Positions 60,218 through 64,000 of a DNA stretch of 64,000 nucleotides are shown here, one piece after another. The stretch's first letter is position 1. Each line of letters opens with the position of its first letter. The notes beneath the pieces are model-generated. The model saw only the letters and a program-made list of their open reading frames with translations, did no database searches and was not told where the DNA came from. Location of the stretch: NCBI GenBank assembly GCA_946402275.1, contig CAMIVY010000004.1, positions 110,240 to 174,239 on the forward strand, read 5' to 3'. Position numbers and translations under genes: made by a program. Source of the DNA: an uncultured Prevotella sp. (GTDB lineage Bacteria > Bacteroidota > Bacteroidia > Bacteroidales > Bacteroidaceae).

Positions 60218-63200
60218 TCATTTCACAACAATCTTACGACCGTTGTTCAGATAAATTCCCTTGTAGGAAGGCTTAGCCTGCAGACGTCGTCCGTCGAGTG
60301 TATACCACTGGTCGGCCTGAGGCAGGATGGGTGTTGCAGGCAGCTCAATGGATGTGGTGCCATTCTGCGAGCCGAAATCGAATCCTAAGTACTCAGGAGC
60401 AGTGGCTACTGGTGACCCATCTATATATAAATGTGCTTTGTCTGGATCAAGAATACCATTGAACTTATAGAACCCCATCTTACCGTTCTTTGCTGAGAGT
60501 GTATAGATTTTGTCGAGGGCATCGTTGCCATAATATTTTATATAATCATCTGTGCTACCACTTGTCAGCAAATTTTGGTTAAACTCAGTCGTGTAAGCGG
60601 ATGCCTTCGATGGATTTGACAACGGGATACTGGTCTCACTGCTTTTTAGTATCACAGCATTCCATGCTGGTATAATACGGTCTCCCACTTCTGTCAGGAT
60701 CACCTTGTCAATATTATCATTGATTCCTGCTGTATAGACGGAAGTTCCTTCTGGGACCTCTACATTTACACCAATAGCATTGTAATAAGTACGCCACTTA
60801 TCGCTCGGCTTTTGCGGATCGGCATGAAACGATGCCAGCGTGATAGGTACTATGTCGTCAGCATAGTCACTCCAACCCTGCTTATAGATATCAACATAAT
60901 TGTTAAACACATAAATCTTACGACCATCAGCATTACCGCTGAATGCATTCGTACCGTAACCATTGTCATACATTTTGGGAGCATAAATGGTCACAGAGCT
61001 CAGGCTGCTACAGCCAGAGAATGCAGAAGCATATATATAACGGATATCAGCAGAAACATTGATGGTTGTCAATTGTGTGCAACCATGAAAAGCCTTTTCC
61101 CCTATAGACCCAGAACTGTAGGTGTTGGCCGTGGTTACGTTAGAATATTCAAAAGCTCGACTACCTATTTTTCTTATACCAAATTCAACTACAATATGAT
61201 CAATATCCTTATAGTACCACCCAGGTTTTTCTGAATCCGAATAATCGGGCATGGCTCCTGATCCATAGATGGTAAGTGTCTTATCTTCACTCGTGTACCG
61301 CCACTTCACTCCAGACGTACCAATGGCTTCTTCGTCTACATTAAGACTGGAAGCAAGGTCTCCAACAAAAGTGACGTTAGCATTCGGGAATTTTGTTTCC
61401 CAAGTGCTTTTGTTGAACACATGGAATTTAGTTTCTTTATTTTCCTTAAATGCATGAGATAATTCATCATTAAAAATGATCGTGTTGTTGTCATCATTTG
61501 GATCCATAGAGCAGTATACGTCTGTCATGGCATTACATCCCGAAAATGCCCGATAAGTAAAATGGGTTACTGATGATGGTATGGTAAATGTGGTTAGACT
61601 TGTACAGCTTCCAAATGCCGCATCTTCAATCCAATCCACATTGGTAGATAAAGTTACAGATGACAAACTATAACATTGTTGAAACGCAGCTAAATCTAGA
61701 TGCTGTACACTGTTTGGCAAAACGATTGACTGCAAGTTTTCACAACCGCTAAAAGCTGCATATTCAATACTTTTCACCCCACCTGGAATAGTAATTGACG
61801 TAAGACCTGTCATTCCTTGGAAGGCAGTTGCATCAATAATCTCAATACCTTCGGGTATTGTTGTCGTTTTACAACCGGAAATCAGTGTGTTTGAACTTGT
61901 CTCAATGATAGCTTTACAATCATTATGACTGTCGTATTTCGTGTTGGTTGATGCAACTGTAATATCTACTAAGTTTATGCAAGAGGCGAATGGGTTGAGT
62001 CCTATATCATTGACGCTTGCAGGAATATTAATAGATGTAATACCACAATTATAAAAGGCGCTAGCCCCAATGGAGGTAACTTTATCAGGAATTGTCAAAT
62101 TAGTTAGTTGATAACAGCTATGAAATGCAGCATTGCCAATTGTTGTTAGCATTGAAGGTAAGGTTATCGTAGTAATACCATAACAATCCTTAAATGCAAA
62201 TTCTTCAATTTCCTCAATGTTGTCAGAAAATGAAACAGTAACTAATGTCTGACAATTTTCAAAAGCATACGATCCTATTTTGGTCACTGTATTCGCCATC
62301 GTGACGCTTTTTAAACCAGGTAAACCATTAAACAGCATTGAACCAATGGATGTAATGCCCTGTTCAATTACGATGTGTTCTACGTCACAATTTACCCAAG
62401 GTAAATCGCTTGGTTTAGTGACTTCTCCTTCACCACTAATCGTTAGCGTCTTAGTATCAGCATTGTATTCCCACATCGGACCACTATCACCACTAATGTA
62501 ATGTTTTCCTAAGTCTCCCACAAAAGTAACATTAGCATCTGGAAAAGCTGCTTCCCATGCAGATTTGTCAGTTACATGAAATTTCGTCCATTTAAGAATT
62601 CGAAAGCCCTCATTGTTGTCTGCCCATGTCAAATTCTCAGGATTAGCATAGCAGTAAACATCTTCTGCGAACCCAGTATTGATAAAAGCTTTACTCTCTA
62701 TCGACGTAAGAGTGCTTGGCAGTGTGAATGTAGTTATTCTTCTGTTTCCTCTGAAGGCAGAATTTCCTATAGTTTCTACACCTTCAGGAACATTCACAGA
62801 TGTCAATTGAAGACAATATGCGAATGCCCTTGTTCCAATACTCGTTAAAGATGTACTATTTATTGTAACATTTTCAGCTCTAATATTCTTAAACGAATAG
62901 TCGCCAATTGACGTTATGCCTTCTCCAACAACAATATTGCTGATGTCCCTGCCCATCCAGGGAGTTTCTTCGTTAACAGCAAAAGAATGCATATCTCCTT
63001 CTCCACTAATTGTCAGAGTCTTAGTCGTCTTGTCATATGACCATTTAGGTCCACTCTCACCATATATATATTGTTCACCGTCTTGTGGTTCAATCAAATC
63101 TTCAACGAAAGTTACGTTGGGTTGCATGACAATATTTTCCCATACTGCCTTATTGTAAACATGACACTTGGTCTCTTTGTTCTCTTTAAACCCACTTATA

Positions 63201-63817
63201 AACATTGAATAAGCATCTAATATTTCATTGGGATCTGCATAGATATAAATATCTGTCATGCCTGTACACCCTAAAAAGACTCCATTAGGGCAAAAGTTTA
63301 CATTGGAAGGAATACTGATAGTTGTTAGATTCGAGCAACCTTTAAATGCGTAGCTATCTAAAAAAGTGAGGTATTTTGAGAGTGTAATTGACACTAAACT
63401 GGTACAATTTTCAAATACTGACGTATTTATCTTATCTACACTATTTGGTATAACTATTGATGTCAAACTAGTACAGTTCCTAAACGCAGAATTACCGATT
63501 TCCTCTATTCCATCAGGAATAATCACCGACGAAAGTTGAGACATTCCATAAAACGCATAATCGCCAATAGAAGTAATGCCTTCCAAAATTACCACATTTT
63601 GAATTTTGCTTCTATCATTCAAAGCATCTCGAATATAATTCCATAAATTGGGTACTTCCCCTTCTCCGTTGAGAGTCAGCGTCTTTGTTGCTTCAACATA
63701 ACTCCATTGTATATCACCAACAGTTCCACTTTCATCTGCCCACACATTTGGCATAGAACAAAATAATGCATACAGCAGTAGAACAGCACGCAACTTGAAT
63801 AATTTGTAATGTTTCAT
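60218..63817 (-). CDS. BspA-like leucine-rich repeat surface protein
   Basis: 1199 residues with a signal peptide (about 1-28, ending NVWA). Four modules, each opened by a short beta header: GDIQWSYVEATKTLTLNGEG near 32, SGPKWSYDKTTKTLTISGEG near 252, SGPMWEYNADTKTLTISGEG near 446, SGVKWRYTSEDKTLTIYGSG near 837. Each is followed by 23-residue BspA/TpLRR (LRR_5) repeats of the form I-x-x-x-A-F-x-x-C-x-x-L-x-x-I/V-x-I/L-P. The tail QWYTLDGRRLQ..KGIYLNNGRKIVVK is the C-terminal sorting-type end common in Prevotella surface proteins. Likely adhesin or glycoprotein-binding. Full promoter at 63866-63897. Confidence 0.93.
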   Translation of the reverse strand: MKHYKLFKLRAVLLLYALFCSMPNVWADESGTVGDIQWSYVEATKTLTLNGEGEVPNLWNYIRDALNDRSKIQNVVILEGITSIGDYAFYGMSQLSSVIIPDGIEEIGNSAFRNCTSLTSIVIPNSVDKINTSVFENCTSLVSITLSKYLTFLDSYAFKGCSNLTTISIPSNVNFCPNGVFLGCTGMTDIYIYADPNEILDAYSMFISGFKENKETKCHVYNKAVWENIVMQPNVTFVEDLIEPQDGEQYIYGESGPKWSYDKTTKTLTISGEGDMHSFAVNEETPWMGRDISNIVVGEGITSIGDYSFKNIRAENVTINSTSLTSIGTRAFAYCLQLTSVNVPEGVETIGNSAFRGNRRITTFTLPSTLTSIESKAFINTGFAEDVYCYANPENLTWADNNEGFRILKWTKFHVTDKSAWEAAFPDANVTFVGDLGKHYISGDSGPMWEYNADTKTLTISGEGEVTKPSDLPWVNCDVEHIVIEQGITSIGSMLFNGLPGLKSVTMANTVTKIGSYAFENCQTLVTVSFSDNIEEIEEFAFKDCYGITTITLPSMLTTIGNAAFHSCYQLTNLTIPDKVTSIGASAFYNCGITSINIPASVNDIGLNPFASCINLVDITVASTNTKYDSHNDCKAIIETSSNTLISGCKTTTIPEGIEIIDATAFQGMTGLTSITIPGGVKSIEYAAFSGCENLQSIVLPNSVQHLDLAAFQQCYSLSSVTLSTNVDWIEDAAFGSCTSLTTFTIPSSVTHFTYRAFSGCNAMTDVYCSMDPNDDNNTIIFNDELSHAFKENKETKFHVFNKSTWETKFPNANVTFVGDLASSLNVDEEAIGTSGVKWRYTSEDKTLTIYGSGAMPDYSDSEKPGWYYKDIDHIVVEFGIRKIGSRAFEYSNVTTANTYSSGSIGEKAFHGCTQLTTINVSADIRYIYASAFSGCSSLSSVTIYAPKMYDNGYGTNAFSGNADGRKIYVFNNYVDIYKQGWSDYADDIVPITLASFHADPQKPSDKWRTYYNAIGVNVEVPEGTSVYTAGINDNIDKVILTEVGDRIIPAWNAVILKSSETSIPLSNPSKASAYTTEFNQNLLTSGSTDDYIKYYGNDALDKIYTLSAKNGKMGFYKFNGILDPDKAHLYIDGSPVATAPEYLGFDFGSQNGTTSIELPATPILPQADQWYTLDGRRLQAKPSYKGIYLNNGRKIVVK

Positions 63818-63865
63818 TGTCTTTTAGTTATTATATTGTTAGTATTAAATCGGACTAGAGATTTG

Positions 63866-63897
63866 CAAATATACACACTTTTTCAGAATCTACCAAA
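63866..63897 (-). promoter_or_regulatory. promoter of the BspA-like gene
   Basis: Minus strand TTTG (63897-63894), 20 bases, TATATTTG (63873-63866). Leader about 40 bases. Confidence 0.75.
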
Positions 63898-63943
63898 GAA
63901 TTTTGGATTTTTTCGGGAATTTCATCACAGGACAGGCACGGTG

Positions 63944-64000
63944 TGACTGAAGTGAACCCCAAAGTTTGGACAGTTAAACAATCGAAGCTGTAAGCATCTT
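63944..64000. mobile_element. possible end of an IS3-family insertion sequence
   Basis: TGAAGTGAACCCCAAAGT followed by TTGGACAG (from 63948) resembles the terminal inverted repeats of IS3-family elements (TG-start, CCCC-AAA, TTGGACA). Read leftward, a short frame ending KMLTASIV and a TAA stop (63978-63976) runs in from the edge, as a transposase end would. The element itself is outside the window. Confidence 0.4.

Overview
The window looks like chromosomal DNA of a Bacteroidales bacterium, most likely Prevotella in the broad sense. This rests on gene families (DUF3078, DUF1573, UPF0371/DUF1846, S9 peptidase, BspA-like leucine-rich surface protein with a Prevotella-type C-terminal tail, DUF4422) and on the promoter style. 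Many genes are preceded by the Bacteroidetes sigma-ABfr signature TAnnTTTG, in ten cases with a TTTG exactly 19-20 bases further upstream. There is no rRNA, tRNA or CRISPR array that I can see.

Layout. 1-13.2 kb is mainly housekeeping: the 3' end of an endonuclease/phosphatase gene, a voltage-gated K+ channel, an MFS transporter, an S9 peptidase, yidC with a DUF1846 gene, DUF3078 and DUF1573 envelope proteins, aspS and two small winged-helix proteins. 13.2-44 kb is a large exopolysaccharide/capsule locus. Its core operon runs leftward from 43,960: stand-alone response regulator, polyprenyl-phosphate sugar-1-phosphate transferase, TolC-like protein, Wzz/Wzc-like protein, Wzy-like polymerase, three GT2 enzymes. 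It continues with a DUF4422 glycosyltransferase, a Wzx flippase and a GT-D-like protein. Further glycosyltransferases, UDP-galactopyranose mutase, a polysaccharide deacetylase and a sialate-O-acetylesterase-like lipoprotein lie in short operons arranged back to back. 44-51 kb holds xylulokinase, ptb-buk and the GDP-fucose pathway manC-gmd-fcl, which can feed the locus. 51-59.6 kb is housekeeping again: glnS-TPR-dedA, mltG, malQ, gph. 59.6-64 kb has a structured non-coding stretch, a 41-residue peptide gene, a 1199-residue BspA-like protein, and at the right edge a possible IS3-family end.

Together the locus genes can make undecaprenyl-linked repeat units on the inner membrane (PGT plus GTs), flip them (Wzx), polymerise them (Wzy) and control length/export (Wzz/Wzc-like). 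The TolC-family protein is the only outer-membrane candidate; no Wza is present.

The most unusual signals are not genes. (1) Two intergenic arrays of 15-bp palindromes (6-bp arm, 3-bp centre, 6-bp arm) repeat exactly every 22 bp; the arm sequence differs between and within arrays while geometry is kept. (2) At least six protein genes carry short in-frame tracts of degenerate heptamers or 9-mers at loops or ends, each gene with its own unit. (3) Two opposing promoters at 16.13-16.17 kb are physically interleaved. (4) A promoter-plus-terminator unit without an ORF lies between glnS and mltG, with a related sequence 153 bp away. (5) An AAA ATPase gene with a palindrome over its promoter lies beside the truncated tail of a third GT2 paralogue.
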